Of a stretch of 64,000 nt of DNA, positions 25,807 to 36,123 are shown piece after piece (position 1 is the first letter of the stretch; the number at the start of each line of letters is the position of its first letter). The notes under the pieces are model-generated. The model was not told the DNA's origin. It made no database searches and saw nothing but the letters and a program-made list of their open reading frames with translations. Made by a program: the position numbers and the translations under genes. The stretch is from Dactylonectria macrodidyma (Eukaryota > Ascomycota > Sordariomycetes > Hypocreales > Nectriaceae): assembly GCA_020744425.1 (NCBI GenBank), contig JAGMUV010000011.1, forward strand, positions 992,001 through 1,056,000, written 5' to 3'.

Positions 25807-26370
25807 ATGCTACGGTTTCATTCTGTGGGAGTCGATTCGATGGCGAGCGATAGCCATCAGGTTGTCTTCAATGTTAATATTAACTCTTATCAGCGCCTCA
25901 ACGACGAAATGGATTCCCGACCAACTGGAGATTTTTGCGAAAATATCTTGCAATTTGGACGACGAAATTATTGGAACTACAACCTAGAAAAACTATCAGG
26001 TGTACCTGCTGACCCCTCTGAAGCGGCTGCAATTGTTAAAGTAAGCGGGATCACACGCGATGACTATGTCATAGTCTGGCATGTGGGTTGGGCAGATATT
26101 CCTGCACTGGAACACTTGCCCTCGCAGGCTGGTTTTCACGGAGTTCTGCCTCCAGAGGAGCATATCATCCGACTGCCGTTTCTGTTTCGGCATAACCTCA
26201 ACATACCGCAGGGGGCTATATGTGCTCTTGAGTTTCTCTTCTCTGTCTTCTTCCCTGTGCATCCCCTGAGGCTGAGCCACCACGACGCCTTAATTAACAG
26301 CAAGAAGGCTGCGCTGATGGCTTTATTAACAGATAAGCTATACAAGGGAGAGGATATACGAGATTTGTAG
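25807..26370 (+). CDS. Hypothetical protein, possible degenerate DEDDh exonuclease-like fragment
   Basis: Single-exon ORF of 187 codons in AT-rich DNA. I do not recognise it. It reads like protein and contains YVIVWHVGWADIPALEHLP and a late HHDALINSKKAALMALL segment. That spacing loosely recalls the Exo II (H/N-x-x-x-D) and Exo III (HDAxxD) motifs of DEDDh exonucleases, but the final acidic residue is replaced and no convincing Exo I motif precedes. A second open frame runs into the start region (about 25765-25840, another frame), so a frameshift or missing exon is possible. It may be a gene relic. Function is not assigned. Confidence 0.35.
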   Translation: MLRFHSVGVDSMASDSHQVVFNVNINSYQRLNDEMDSRPTGDFCENILQFGRRNYWNYNLEKLSGVPADPSEAAAIVKVSGITRDDYVIVWHVGWADIPALEHLPSQAGFHGVLPPEEHIIRLPFLFRHNLNIPQGAICALEFLFSVFFPVHPLRLSHHDALINSKKAALMALLTDKLYKGEDIRDL

Positions 26371-26414
26371 GGCATGGGCTCTGGCTTCTGTTATATATAA
26401 ATGAGATAATTGTG

Positions 26415-26530
26415 CATTGTCACGACCTAGGTTGGACTAGGCTGTCACGACCAGCAGAATCGTGACATACCCATTTTACGCCTTGAACCTACCCTAGACC
26501 ACCACTAGTGTAAGCTCGATCGTCACAATG
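26415..26530. mobile_element. Short element with inverted termini (solo-LTR or MITE remnant)
   Basis: A 116-bp stretch begins CATTGTCACGACC and ends GATCGTCACAATG, near-perfect inverted termini of 13 nt. Further GTCACGACC and TCGTGACA copies lie inside. The right part (about 26476-26527) closely matches 37508-37555, sharing ACGCC, ACCTACCCTA and a CGTCACA end. This indicates two copies of one repeat family, probably an LTR end with TG...CA borders. Confidence 0.45.
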
Positions 26531-26838
26531 GGGTGCTCACTAAGAGGAACTTTGAATATTTGCTAATAATTCCCTCCGTCTCTGTAAGTCCTTATGTCCA
26601 TATCCCACATGTCACTACACAAAATAGGGTCTTCTCGACCCTATGTCCTCAATGCTCGCAACCACGCGCGGTAGATATTTCGCTCTTTAGATACATACAT
26701 TCTCTATAAAGGGATGCAAGTTTGGCAAGACCAAACTTCAACTCGTGCCGCGTATACGTCGAGTCGGACGGCTGTGGCATCGATGTATGCTAGTTTAACA
26801 ATGTGAACGCCTAGTTTTATCCCTACGACCTTACTGAT

Positions 26839-27250
26839 TCAGGCCAGAAAGGCCGCCATGGGCTTCTGTATGTCGGGAACTGGGGCTTCTGTGAACCTTT
26901 CCTGAACTAGCCCCCAATAAGGGAAGTTGAAGATACCAAATCGCCCTGGACTTTGGTCGATCAGACTCCTCCATCGCCAGGTGACTCTCCAGCGAAACTG
27001 CCTTGTACAGTAGGCAAACCCATTTGACATCGATAAAACCATAGCAGCTTCACTCAAGGCTGTCACGCTAAGCCACGTCGAAAACCATTGCATAAGAAGT
27101 AAACGCTGACGAGCGTTGTCCGAGTCGATACCGTTTGGTGTACGTTCTTCTAGCTGCTCCTTGATGATTTCTCGCCATGTACAGCTCGTAGGGAACCGGA
27201 CTTTTACTGTCCCCTCGTCGCCCTCTGTTTCTCAATGTCTAGAAAACAAT
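26839..27250 (-). pseudogene. Degenerate coding remnant of unknown identity
   Basis: A minus-strand frame ends at 26839 and is open for about 125 codons upstream, to about 27230. It contains CTWREIIKEQLEERTPNG and QWFSTWLSVTALSEAAM. A different open frame upstream (about 27370-27200) reads YDYNDIAALVIAIHPRSK, which loosely resembles C-terminal parts of hAT transposases. The frames join only through a shift or an unproven intron, in AT-rich DNA next to repeat termini. Most likely a decayed mobile-element gene; family assignment is weak. Confidence 0.3.
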
Positions 27251-27593
27251 ATTTAATAAGCTTAGACCTAGGATGGATAGCAATTACGAGTGCTGCTATG
27301 TCGTTGTAGTCATAAACGCTTGGTGTACTTAGGAGTGTTGCGGTAGGCGGCTGTAATACTCAACTGACTAACTTAGCCACTGAGAGGGAGTCAATGATAT
27401 GAAAGACAGTGTCAATCCGTCAAATGACCATGCATTTATTGCTTTGTCTTTCCTTCCAATCCTACCCTAGATTTGTGTTATTCTCAAGTACACTTGTTGT
27501 CTCACTCCATGTCCGCCTCGCTGACTTACAGTCGCTCAAAATACACATGTCCCATCCAACCAAATCCCAAACGCCAACCCATCTCACCATTCA

Positions 27594-28454
27594 TCACAAC
27601 TCAACAACCTTCTCAGCATCAAACCCCCTCGTATCCTCCAACGGCGGCCCATGACACCCAAGAGCATAACCACGCTGATTAGCCACGAGCCTTATCCCAC
27701 CTCGCTGAAACCTTGTGCTAAAGTGCGTATGTCCAAACATCCACCAGGCAACGCGCGCAAACTGCGGCCGCTCCAGGACGTCCGTCGCCTCGAAGGGGAC
27801 CGCCTTCGGCGACGACCCCTTGCTGCACGGCGCGTGGTGCGTGACGACGAGGATCAGGCGCTCTTCGGACCGCGGCTCCAGCGTGTCCAGGTCCGTCAGC
27901 GTGGCTTTGAGCCACGAGAGGTCGCGGTCGTGGCACTCGTTGTGCCGCGCGACGGTCCAGCCCGCGATCATCTTGTAGTCGGACACGCGCATCGCGACGT
28001 CGGCTTCGGCCTCAGCGGGCACGTCGGACCACAGCGTGCAGCCCAGCACCGTCAGCTGTGACGCCTCGTCGTCCCAGCGGTCGCGGTCCAGCAGTACCAG
28101 CTTCCCCTCGAGTACCTCTTCCCTCTCTAGCCTGCGAGCCGCCGCGATGCCCTCGTCGTAGCTCATCTCGTAGAACTCGTGGTGGCCCAGCACCAGAAAC
28201 ACCCTGTCGAAGCGGGCCGTCTGCCGTGCTAGGAACCCTAGGAAGGCCTCGTAGTCGATCAGGCGTCCGATGTCGCCGCCCAGCACCAGCAGCGGCGCCT
28301 TGACGGCGAAGTCAAAGTCAGCGTATTGCCGGTTCAGCTCCAGGTGGAGGTCCGACATGATCTGCACTTGGCGTCCACATGGCTTGCCGTTGGGCGTTGG
28401 AGGGCCCATGAAAAGATCCGAAAATCGTTGTAAAAAGTCCATTTTTTTGCCCAA
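27594..28454 (-). CDS. Calcineurin-like metallophosphoesterase
   Basis: Intronless, 286 aa. The metal-binding motifs of the metallophosphoesterase superfamily appear in order: SDLHLE (D35, H37), LGGDIG (D61), LGHHEFYE (about 89-96), VVTHHAP and FGHTHFS. These coordinate two metals for hydrolysis of phosphate esters; the substrate is unknown. The third motif reads GHHE where the family has GNHE, so the Asn that normally bridges to the second metal is His. A single A-to-C change in the codon would do this. The protein is otherwise complete, with no signal peptide or membrane segment. High-GC coding DNA starts abruptly after the AT-rich region to its left. Confidence 0.93.
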   Translation of the reverse strand: MGKKMDFLQRFSDLFMGPPTPNGKPCGRQVQIMSDLHLELNRQYADFDFAVKAPLLVLGGDIGRLIDYEAFLGFLARQTARFDRVFLVLGHHEFYEMSYDEGIAAARRLEREEVLEGKLVLLDRDRWDDEASQLTVLGCTLWSDVPAEAEADVAMRVSDYKMIAGWTVARHNECHDRDLSWLKATLTDLDTLEPRSEERLILVVTHHAPCSKGSSPKAVPFEATDVLERPQFARVAWWMFGHTHFSTRFQRGGIRLVANQRGYALGCHGPPLEDTRGFDAEKVVEL

Positions 28455-29241
28455 GGATCACCAAGACACTCTACAGCCGGAAAAGAAGATTAAGGATGCT
28501 GGCATCAGCTGAACATGGGCTGCTTTAAAAAGCAGCCAGCTCCCAACATGATATCAATTGGAATGTCTGACACCAAACATGGCTGAGCTAGCAAGACAGC
28601 CTCCACGTCAAGTCACACGCCCTCTGCCCCAATCCGGCTTCAAGTATGACTTCCATTGCAGCTTGAGACGTCTTCACGACCACCACAGAAAGTTTAATGA
28701 CGAAAAGAAGTTAATGGTTAATCCAATAAAGATTAGTCTCGCTGTTTTCAGGCCGTTATCCAGGACAGAAACAGCCCTCCATCCTGTGCATCATTAACAC
28801 CCAGGTTCTCGGCCCCCTTGCCGAGCACCAAATGCAGTCCGAAATCTATCAAAAACATTATTCAAACAGACATCTAGTCTCCCTCAGCACCGGACTACTC
28901 AATCCATGTGCCATGTCCCGCAAAAGTCCAAGAGTATCCTGGTCGGGCTGAGGGTTAAGAAGAAAACATCTCTGGGACTGCCCTCCAAAGCAAAACGCCT
29001 CGTCTTTCCTGTCCATCCCAGCTTTGTATAAGGAATCTGAATGCTGTGTGGTCGAATCCGCCATGTCTCCGATGTCCATGCACTCTCGTGAGTGCTCATG
29101 GGGATGTGTTTTTGTACATGTTGCGTTGAGTCCATCTCGGACTGTCTCGAATCGGCTTCTCATCTCGAAGCACCTGCTCGCTAAAACTGGCAGGATCATT
29201 TTTTTTTTCGTCATCGCGTTTGTTCAAGAATTGCGTCGTCT
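28455..29241. other. Intergenic region
   Basis: Lies between the 3' end of the mannosyltransferase gene and the 5' end of the phosphoesterase gene. It should hold the phosphoesterase promoter and the mannosyltransferase 3' UTR. Short ORFs on both strands look like chance. Confidence 0.55.
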
Positions 29242-30995
29242 TTATGTGTTCGCCCAGCCACCTGCAACATCCACCCATTCAGCGAGGCAGGATCCTTCCT
29301 TGCCTTCCACATCGACGACATCAGTGTCACATCGGCATCGGCAACCGACACCCCCTTCTTGCGGGGCGTCCCAATGCTCCCAATAATCGTCCTCCTCGAA
29401 GCGGGCGCGGTCGTTGAGCGTCGTCTGTTCTAGATAAGACTCGCGGGGAAGCTGAAAGCCTGGTGCGTTTGAGGGGCAATGCTGGATCGTAGTATGTCGG
29501 TATCCAAAATCCCGGAAGTAGTGGATATCCCGGGGACCTAGAAGAGCGCCAGCGGCAAGGGAGTGAATTGGTGCGTCGCCCCACTGGAAATGGTTAGTAT
29601 CGGCTGTGATAAGGACCTCCCGCCAAGAGATGAGGAAAGGGGTTCAAAACTTACTCGCTCCATCCAGAAGCCTCCGCTGCGGTCCATCATTTGGAAGAAG
29701 TCCTGGTACTCCTTGCTGCGGAACCAGCTGAGCTTGGCAATCTCAAAGTTAGACCAAAAATGGCACATGTTGTATTTCTCGCCTTCCATGGATTCGGGAT
29801 CGATAAAGGGTTTGGTGTTCTTCTTTGGGCTTGTTCGCGGAAACCTGCTAGGAGGCGACTGCGTGTCCATAGGCGGCTCTTCTTCTTCCTCCTGATCCTC
29901 TGGAGGTTCCACAAACATCTCCCACAGCCCCTGAGAGGTGAGGTTGTTGAGTCGCTTGTAGGCAGAGGCATATCGGAACATGTTGGGGACGGTCTCGCGA
30001 AGCTCCTTTACGGCGATGGTGAAACCGTATGTCTTATTGGCTTCAATCATCTTTAGGAATGGATCGCTTTAGGGGCGGTTAGCATTCAACCAGTGGTAAA
30101 ACCTAGGGGAAGAACATACTATGTAATGTCACAGAAATAACTGATTTCGGGCTCGACTCGCCAGTACCACTCGTACTTGAGCAGTAGGGGGTGGTTGAAG
30201 AAGAATCTAGACACGGTTAGATTGCTTTCTCTGAGGTCATTGAGAGTAGCATACCCAGAATAGAAGCGACACATCTTGTGGTAGCTCTCTAGCCCGCCGT
30301 ACATGACGGCCGCATCGCCCTGCTTCGCAATGCCTTCCTGTGCAACCGCGGGGTCGATCCAGTCGGGGAATCCCCACATGTCGGGTCCAACCTTGCCAAA
30401 CTCAACCTCGCCGGACGTGTGGTTCCGTACGATCTCTTTGAAGTTGTCGTCAAAGTCGCCGTCGTTGAGGAAGACGTAGGGGTAGTGGTACCAGCGGTTG
30501 AAGTGGCGTTCCACTGACTTGATCGACTGTATAACACCGTCGATTTCCTTGTTTCGGGCGAGGATGACGAAGGCGGCATTGGCACGAGGTTTGGACGTAT
30601 CGGGTTCGACACAACCTTCGACGAAAACTTTGTCGTACTTTTCGCTAATTTTTCTGTCGTCGCATACATGTCAGTGAACCTGAGAAGCGTGGATGAGTTG
30701 CGAGGGTTGAGAAAGGGACCTACCGCATACTTGGGGCAGCCCCCCCAGGTATCAAGAATCTCGCTGGCGAACTGGGATGGCTGATGAAGAGAATGAGGAT
30801 CAAGATGAGCACCAGCATGGGGAAGAAGATAACAATCCCCAGTGGTACAGAAATGGTCGAATTCCCCCGTAATCGCAAGGGCCTTCGAAAAAATGCTAAA
30901 CGAGAGTCATTCTTCCTCCCCCTCTTCTCGTCGGTAGGTAGCGCAAGGGGCGGATTGTTGGAGCCGGCCTTGGTGGCCCGCCGGATCAGATCCAT
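29242..30995 (-). CDS. Alpha-1,2-mannosyltransferase, GT15 (KRE2/MNT1/KTR) family, 5 exons
   Basis: Predicted CDS is complement(join(29242..29583,29655..30066,30120..30206,30255..30653,30724..30995)), 503 aa, every intron in phase. It is a type II Golgi membrane protein: a short basic cytosolic N-terminus, one hydrophobic anchor (about residues 48-73, rich in Ile, Leu and Val) and a lumenal catalytic domain. GT15 signatures are present: RANAAFVILARNKE, HPLLLKYEWYWRVEPEISYF (YYWRVEP type), FCDITYDPF rebuilt by splicing, YNMCHFWSNFEIA, and FWMERWGDAPIHS across the last intron. The C-terminal Cys pairs (CRCRCD, SCL) also fit. It adds alpha-1,2-mannose to O- or N-glycans. An acidic insert EDQEEEEEPP lies mid-domain. 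Confidence 0.94.
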
Positions 30996-32628
30996 GATGA
31001 GGACGGACCTGCCTTAACGGCGGGTGTTGTGATAGAGAGCGAAAGAGGTCGGTGGGACATCAAATACGCCGCTATAGAGGCGCCAGCGTCGGGGCGGCGG
31101 CTGCGGCTGGCGAGAGAAGATGGTAGACTTGGACGGGGGAGATGACGACAGGACGATCAGGAAGCGAAGAAGAATTCAGTCGGAGCGAGTTGAGGCGAGG
31201 TGAGGCGAGGTGAGGGAGCGTAGCAAGGCTAGAAATAACGGATGGACCGGACGAAAGAGATAGTCGGCGTCGATTGCGCAAAGCAGCGAATTCCGGCCGT
31301 TCCAGGAGTTAGAGTCGTACGGGTCAAGGAGTGGATGATTTGGAGATGGAATTAATAAAGAGCGGCAGGGACCACGTTCCCTAAACCAGATTTCCACCCA
31401 CTGACGCGTCAACCAAGAAAGCGGCGGCAGTGGGTCCTGAATCGTCGATAGGGAGGAAGCAGAAGCACCGGTAGCAGAAAAGCAATGGCGTTTGACAGGG
31501 GGCAGAAAAGCTGTAATCGCGGAAAGGGATGCAGAAGGCGAAGAAACCCCTTGGACAAGACCCGCGAAAGGCCGAGAGGGGAGGCTCGGTGATGCGGCTT
31601 TGGTGTAAGCCCGGTGAGCGAAACGGTTGCGCCTGAGCGGGCGAGATGCGGTGGATTCGTTTGAAGCCCCCCCCGGTGACAGCGCAGGCGATAGGAGGCT
31701 TTTTGGCAAGGAGGTGCCCAGACGCTAGGGCCACTCATAAGAGGACACTGCGGCATCAAAACAGGAGGCTCACGGGCCAATCACGGCACTGAGTGTGGAA
31801 AACAAGAGCCAATTAACCCAATCAGGGGCCGTGCAGGATGCTAAAATGAACGGATAATCTATATCTCCTAGATCCGGGCTTCCCTCCCCTCTCCTGGTCT
31901 CCTAGGGGAGAAATTTAGGAGAAGGAGTTAGTTCTGGCAATGAAGCCGTGCCAAGGAGATGGCTTCCAAGTTATTTTCTTGAGGCGCATGAGTCGAGGCG
32001 GCTTTTTAGGTATGGCGTCCACACACCCCCCGCGTTGGTTGCATGCAGCGCACCCACCCACCTGGACCTTGCTGGGACTAGCGGTGGCACCGTGCGCTCT
32101 GTGGCTTTGCACATCGTTGTGTTGCTGTGGAGTGTGGCTCCTATTGTGGCTCCTTGCTCGCAATCGGTTTGACAGGTGGTTTGCTGTGGCTTGCCGAAGC
32201 TTGGAGGTTTATGCACAATGTGCGTGCATTAGCATGTCTTGTCTGCAGCGTTGCGTCGCAGCACAAACCACATCACGCATGTTTCTCAGCTGTCACAGTT
32301 CTCCCAATCGAATCGAAACGGACTGCCATCCGCACGTCTTGTTTCCTGGGTCTTTTTCTCTTACATGCACGGTCCGCGGGGCTAATAGCTGGAAGTCACG
32401 GCAAGGAATTGAGCTCATCGTGTCAGCACGCGTCCATAAAAAAGTCCCGGAGAGCCGCACTGGCACCGCAGAGCACGACATCGCCTGCCGAGCGTCTCAC
32501 CGAAAGATAAACTGCCCAAGTGGACAACGGGACGTGCAGACCGGCGGCCAATCTTGATTACCCCCCCGGACGCGTCAGCTAATTTGACCGAAAAATCCAC
32601 GCCTCCGAGAGTGAGAGAGAGAGGAAAA
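30996..32628. promoter_or_regulatory. Divergent promoter region
   Basis: About 1.6 kb between the divergent mannosyltransferase and DUF4604 genes. It contains short direct repeats (GAGGTGAGGCGAGGTGAGG near 31191-31213) and no credible CDS. Both promoters must lie here. Confidence 0.55.
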
Positions 32629-33123
32629 ATGCCACCCAAAATCACGTCCAAGAACCTGTCCTACGACACCTCTACTCCGCCTTTCCTCGCCGCCCTCCGT
32701 GCCCAAGCCTCCGGCGCTCCGGGCCCGGACCCTCTGCTCGGCGCCCAGCGGAGGTCGGCCAAGAAGCGGTCTAGCAGCGAGGATGCCGAAGACGTGCCGC
32801 TGGTCGTCGACGAGGACGGCAACGTTGTGAGCCATCTGGAGGTGGACAAGGACGGCGTTGTCGTCAAAGACCTGCAGCCTCACAGCCTGGATGAGTCAGC
32901 AAACGAGATGGCCAAGGAAGCGGATAGCGGCAAGGTCTCTATCGGCGGACGGAAACGCAAGGTTGGAAAGGTCATTGGCGGCGACTCTGAAGACCAGTCT
33001 GCGGACAAGGATGCTGCAGTCAAGGGAGGAAAAGAAAGCGAGGCCAAAGAGGGATCCAAGGACCGCAAACCCAAGAAGAAGCCCAAGAAGATCAAGTTGA
33101 GCTTTGACGAGGATGAGGGTTGA
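32629..33123 (+). CDS. DUF4604 domain protein (KIAA1143-like)
   Basis: Intronless, 164 aa. The N-terminal KNLSYDTSTPPFLAALRAQA block and the central DEDGNVVSHLEVDKDG segment match the DUF4604 family, which includes human KIAA1143. The second half is Lys/Glu/Asp-rich and ends in PKKKPKKIKLSFDEDEG, so most of the protein is probably disordered and possibly nuclear. Molecular function is not established for the family. The start at 32629 is preferred over an upstream in-frame ATG at 32554 because the family begins with the MPPKITSKNLSY-type sequence. Confidence 0.85.
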   Translation: MPPKITSKNLSYDTSTPPFLAALRAQASGAPGPDPLLGAQRRSAKKRSSSEDAEDVPLVVDEDGNVVSHLEVDKDGVVVKDLQPHSLDESANEMAKEADSGKVSIGGRKRKVGKVIGGDSEDQSADKDAAVKGGKESEAKEGSKDRKPKKKPKKIKLSFDEDEG

Positions 33124-33774
33124 ACTCAGAGGGTTGAACTCAAAGGATCGAGGGGCACAGCTATCGCTCTTCGCGGCCAGTCTAGACATGTCTAGCCAGT
33201 CCTTGAGCCGTTGCCATAACCACATGGGAAGTGTCGCCCGATTCGGTGCCTGCAAACCCGAGGGGCTCACGCCACTTCCCAATCACCCAAGTCCCCTTCC
33301 GGGCCTGCATCAGCCGACGCCGAAGGAGCGGCTCGATCTCAGCCCGTGAAATCCCGTTGTTGCTACATGTCAGCAGACTGTTTGTATTAGTGACAACCTT
33401 GGCTCTGATCTGAGTTGGTAGCACCTACAGTCTGGAAGGCAAACCAGGAGTGAGTAGATCCGGACGGAGCCGCATGAATTGGTTTGGATATCCAATTCCA
33501 CGTGGGATTGCATCACTGTCATGCAAGCGTATCAACTACAATTTCCAAGGATCTCAGACACCCGTGATACCCGCAATCTTTCACCTTTCCAAAGCGATAC
33601 GAGGAACACCGAGAATGGCACAAATGTTGGTCAAAATCGTCTTCTGCAAGCAAGTAAATTGACACAGGGAAAATGCACCCTATTCTACAAAACCACTGCT
33701 CTCCCTGGGACACCATCCCGTATTCACCCATAGTTCCAATACAACAATCCGGTCCATGCTGCCGGTGTGTGCAT
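33124..33774. other. Convergent intergenic region
   Basis: 3' flanks of the DUF4604 gene and the Cox4-type gene. No extra coding region is supported. Confidence 0.6.
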
Positions 33775-34606
33775 TTATCGGTATCGGTACTCGGGCTTGA
33801 TGTAGTCGGCGAAGGTCTTGGGCTCCTCGAACTCGGGGGGGTGGTGGTGGTGGTGGTCATCCTCGGGGCCGACGTAGTCCATCTTGTAGACACTGCCACA
33901 CTCGGGGCATCGCTCAATGGGGCGTTCCTTGGAAAGCTACGGTCAAATGTGCGGTTAGCAAACTAGTTCCGTCTGTCCGGACCTCAAGGAAGCACTTACG
34001 CCGAGCCATTGAACGGCGTGGGAGTCGGCGGGGAAACCAGTGCAACCAGCGAACTGCTCGTCACCGGCGGATCGGACCAAGATGGGGCTCTCCATCGTGC
34101 CGAGGCGGCTGGCGTCGAGAGGGCGCATGTCGAAGATATCGACGCCCTCCATCTTACCGAGAATCTCGAGACGCTCCAGACCGGTGGACTGCTCGAGGTC
34201 GGTGGGAACGGTTCCAGGCTTGGCACCGGGACCGAAAAGGTCGGCGTCGGTCTTGACCTCTGTTGGTGACTTTTTGTCAGCAGATATAGTCTTCACGATG
34301 ACTCGACCGAGGTTATTTGGGGGTTGCCAGTCGATGGCAATCGGAGCTCAGGATCGTGGCGACGTACCCTTCAGAGTCTTGTAGGAGCCGACCTTGGTCT
34401 CGGCAGCGGCCGCGGGGGCCTTGGGAGCATCGCCTGGAGCACAATCAGGTCAGCCGTCGTTCCTATCACCATCATACGAGGATTGCCATTGGGCGGGCGG
34501 GAGCAAAATGCGTACGGCGGACGAAGGAGGTGGTGAAGGAGCGGGCGACGGCGGGTCGGACGGCGGCGCGGCGGGCCGCGGCGATGGCGGTGCGTTGCAT
34601 GAACAT
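33775..34606 (-). CDS. COX4: Cytochrome c oxidase subunit 4 (yeast Cox4 / mammalian COX5B type), 4 exons
   Basis: Predicted CDS is complement(join(33775..33936,34000..34259,34368..34433,34516..34606)), 192 aa. The N-terminus MFMQRTAIAAARRAAV is a classic Arg/Ala-rich mitochondrial presequence. The core has TDLEQSTGLERLEIL and GTMESPILV. The zinc site is complete: C125 (GCTGFP), H133, C149 and C152 (CPEC), with spacing close to yeast Cox4. The last Cys pair is joined to the rest only after splicing. The C-terminus carries an unusual run of five His (about residues 163-167) before PPEFEEP. It is a nuclear-encoded complex IV subunit on the matrix side of the inner membrane. Confidence 0.94.
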
Positions 34607-35371
34607 TGTGTCGATTGCGCCGGCGATGGAGGTTTGGAGGTTGCTTGGAGTGTTGTCGAGGGATTTGTGAAGATGGGCTGATTTGGGAGGAAGTTGAATG
34701 GCGGACCCGGTTCGCCTACCTGAATTGGCCAATCACAGCCCATGTGATTTGTAACACGTGACTTCTCAGCATCCAAGCTCGGCTGACTTGGGCGATGCCT
34801 GATGACAGGCTTGACAGCCCATGCAGAATCCCAAAACTGACGCTGAGAATTTCCCCTTTCCTCCTTGGAACTCAGCATTCACGGTCTCTACCTGCGCTGT
34901 GCTGAGATTTCTGAGCTGGTGGTGAGCTGGTCTGAGGTAGCCTGAGCCTGGGACCCTTGATTTGTTCCTCAACTGTGGACTGCTAGTAGGATGTTGTAGA
35001 AAACCAAATTCCGAAGCTGATGGATACAACGTACGATGACCAATTGCAAAGCTGTCATCTCAATGACGATGGATCAGTGATACTGGAAAGCTATGAATCT
35101 CAGAATTACCGATGTGTCTCTCGGAATTCATAGGGCAAGTTTCAGTTGGCTAAAACAACTTCAAGCTATCGACCTAGTGCAAAAGAATCGACATCTAGAG
35201 GAAAGGATCCTACAGTATTCCTTATTTAGAAATTGCAAGATATCAAAGTTAAAGGACCTTGAACAAGACTTTTAGTCTTGCAGACGCCCTTCAATTTCCA
35301 GACAATAACACCTGTCGCAACCGGCTTTCCTGGTGGCAAAAAGGTTTCTTGCTGCATTGGGAAAAAAGAGA
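34607..35371. other. Intergenic region upstream of COX4
   Basis: Contains the COX4 promoter; two CCAAT-type motifs in either orientation lie near 34727-34745. No coding region is supported between this and the tRNA. Confidence 0.5.
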
Positions 35372-35453
35372 GGTCCTAGCCAGGTTCGAACTGGCGACTT
35401 TGGAAGGCAGATTAAATCAAAATCCAACGTCCTGACCACTAGACTATAGGACC
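35372..35453 (-). tRNA. tRNA-Gln(TTG) with 11-nt intron
   Basis: On the minus strand a full cloverleaf folds. The acceptor is GGTCCTA paired with TAGGACC. The D arm is GTCT/GGAC. The anticodon stem is TTGGA/TCCAA with anticodon TTG, and the T arm is GCCAG-TTCGAAC-CTGGC. An intron of about 11 nt (TTTAATCTGCC) follows position 37, the canonical site. It decodes CAA glutamine codons. A and B boxes (TAGTCTAGTGG and GGTTCGAAC-type) are internal. Confidence 0.93.
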
Positions 35454-36123
35454 CACAGCTGATTTGATGCTTACATATTCCACACTATTTTGATGATCAT
35501 ATACGTAAATTTTGCTTCAAAATCCAATCTCTCGTTAATCTGTAGTGGATGGTATCAATTGGACTCTTTTGGTTTCCTGTTGCTCTTCATCATTGACTAG
35601 AGGTCTTCGGGTGTTTTTAAGCTTCTTTTGGACCCGACCTTTTCGATAAGAATTGGGCTTCTAGTTTAGGCCCTATGATGTTTATCGCTGCACACCCACT
35701 CATTACGGACGGACTCACACAGAGTAGGGGCAGCAAGAGTATTGAGAGAATCCTATTCACGATGTAAATAGAGACTCGTAACTTTCCTTCGTTTGCGTAC
35801 CTTTTGCGACCACTATGTTTGCTTGACTGCCTAATCGTGTCAGTGGTAAGCAATGTTCGTAGTCATCTTACCATTGGAGACCTTGCTGCCTACAGCATCC
35901 CTGCACATACGCCGAGCGCCATCTTCATCCACAATCCTATTGGTCGAGGGACACATGTCTTAATTCTTGCCATTAGTCGATTGTGAGGAAATGTCCCTCA
36001 ACGTATTAAACTGACTCTTTTCCTTCGTGGTCTGGTAACGCCTCGTCTTCGATTCACCGTCACCAGCCACTGCAACACAGACAACTGGGTATTTACCAAG
36101 CCAAGATCTAATACGAGGCAGTC
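35454..36123. other. Intergenic region
   Basis: T-rich downstream of the tRNA 5' end (minus strand) and then a mixed leader for the 36124 ORF. No gene is supported. Confidence 0.5.
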
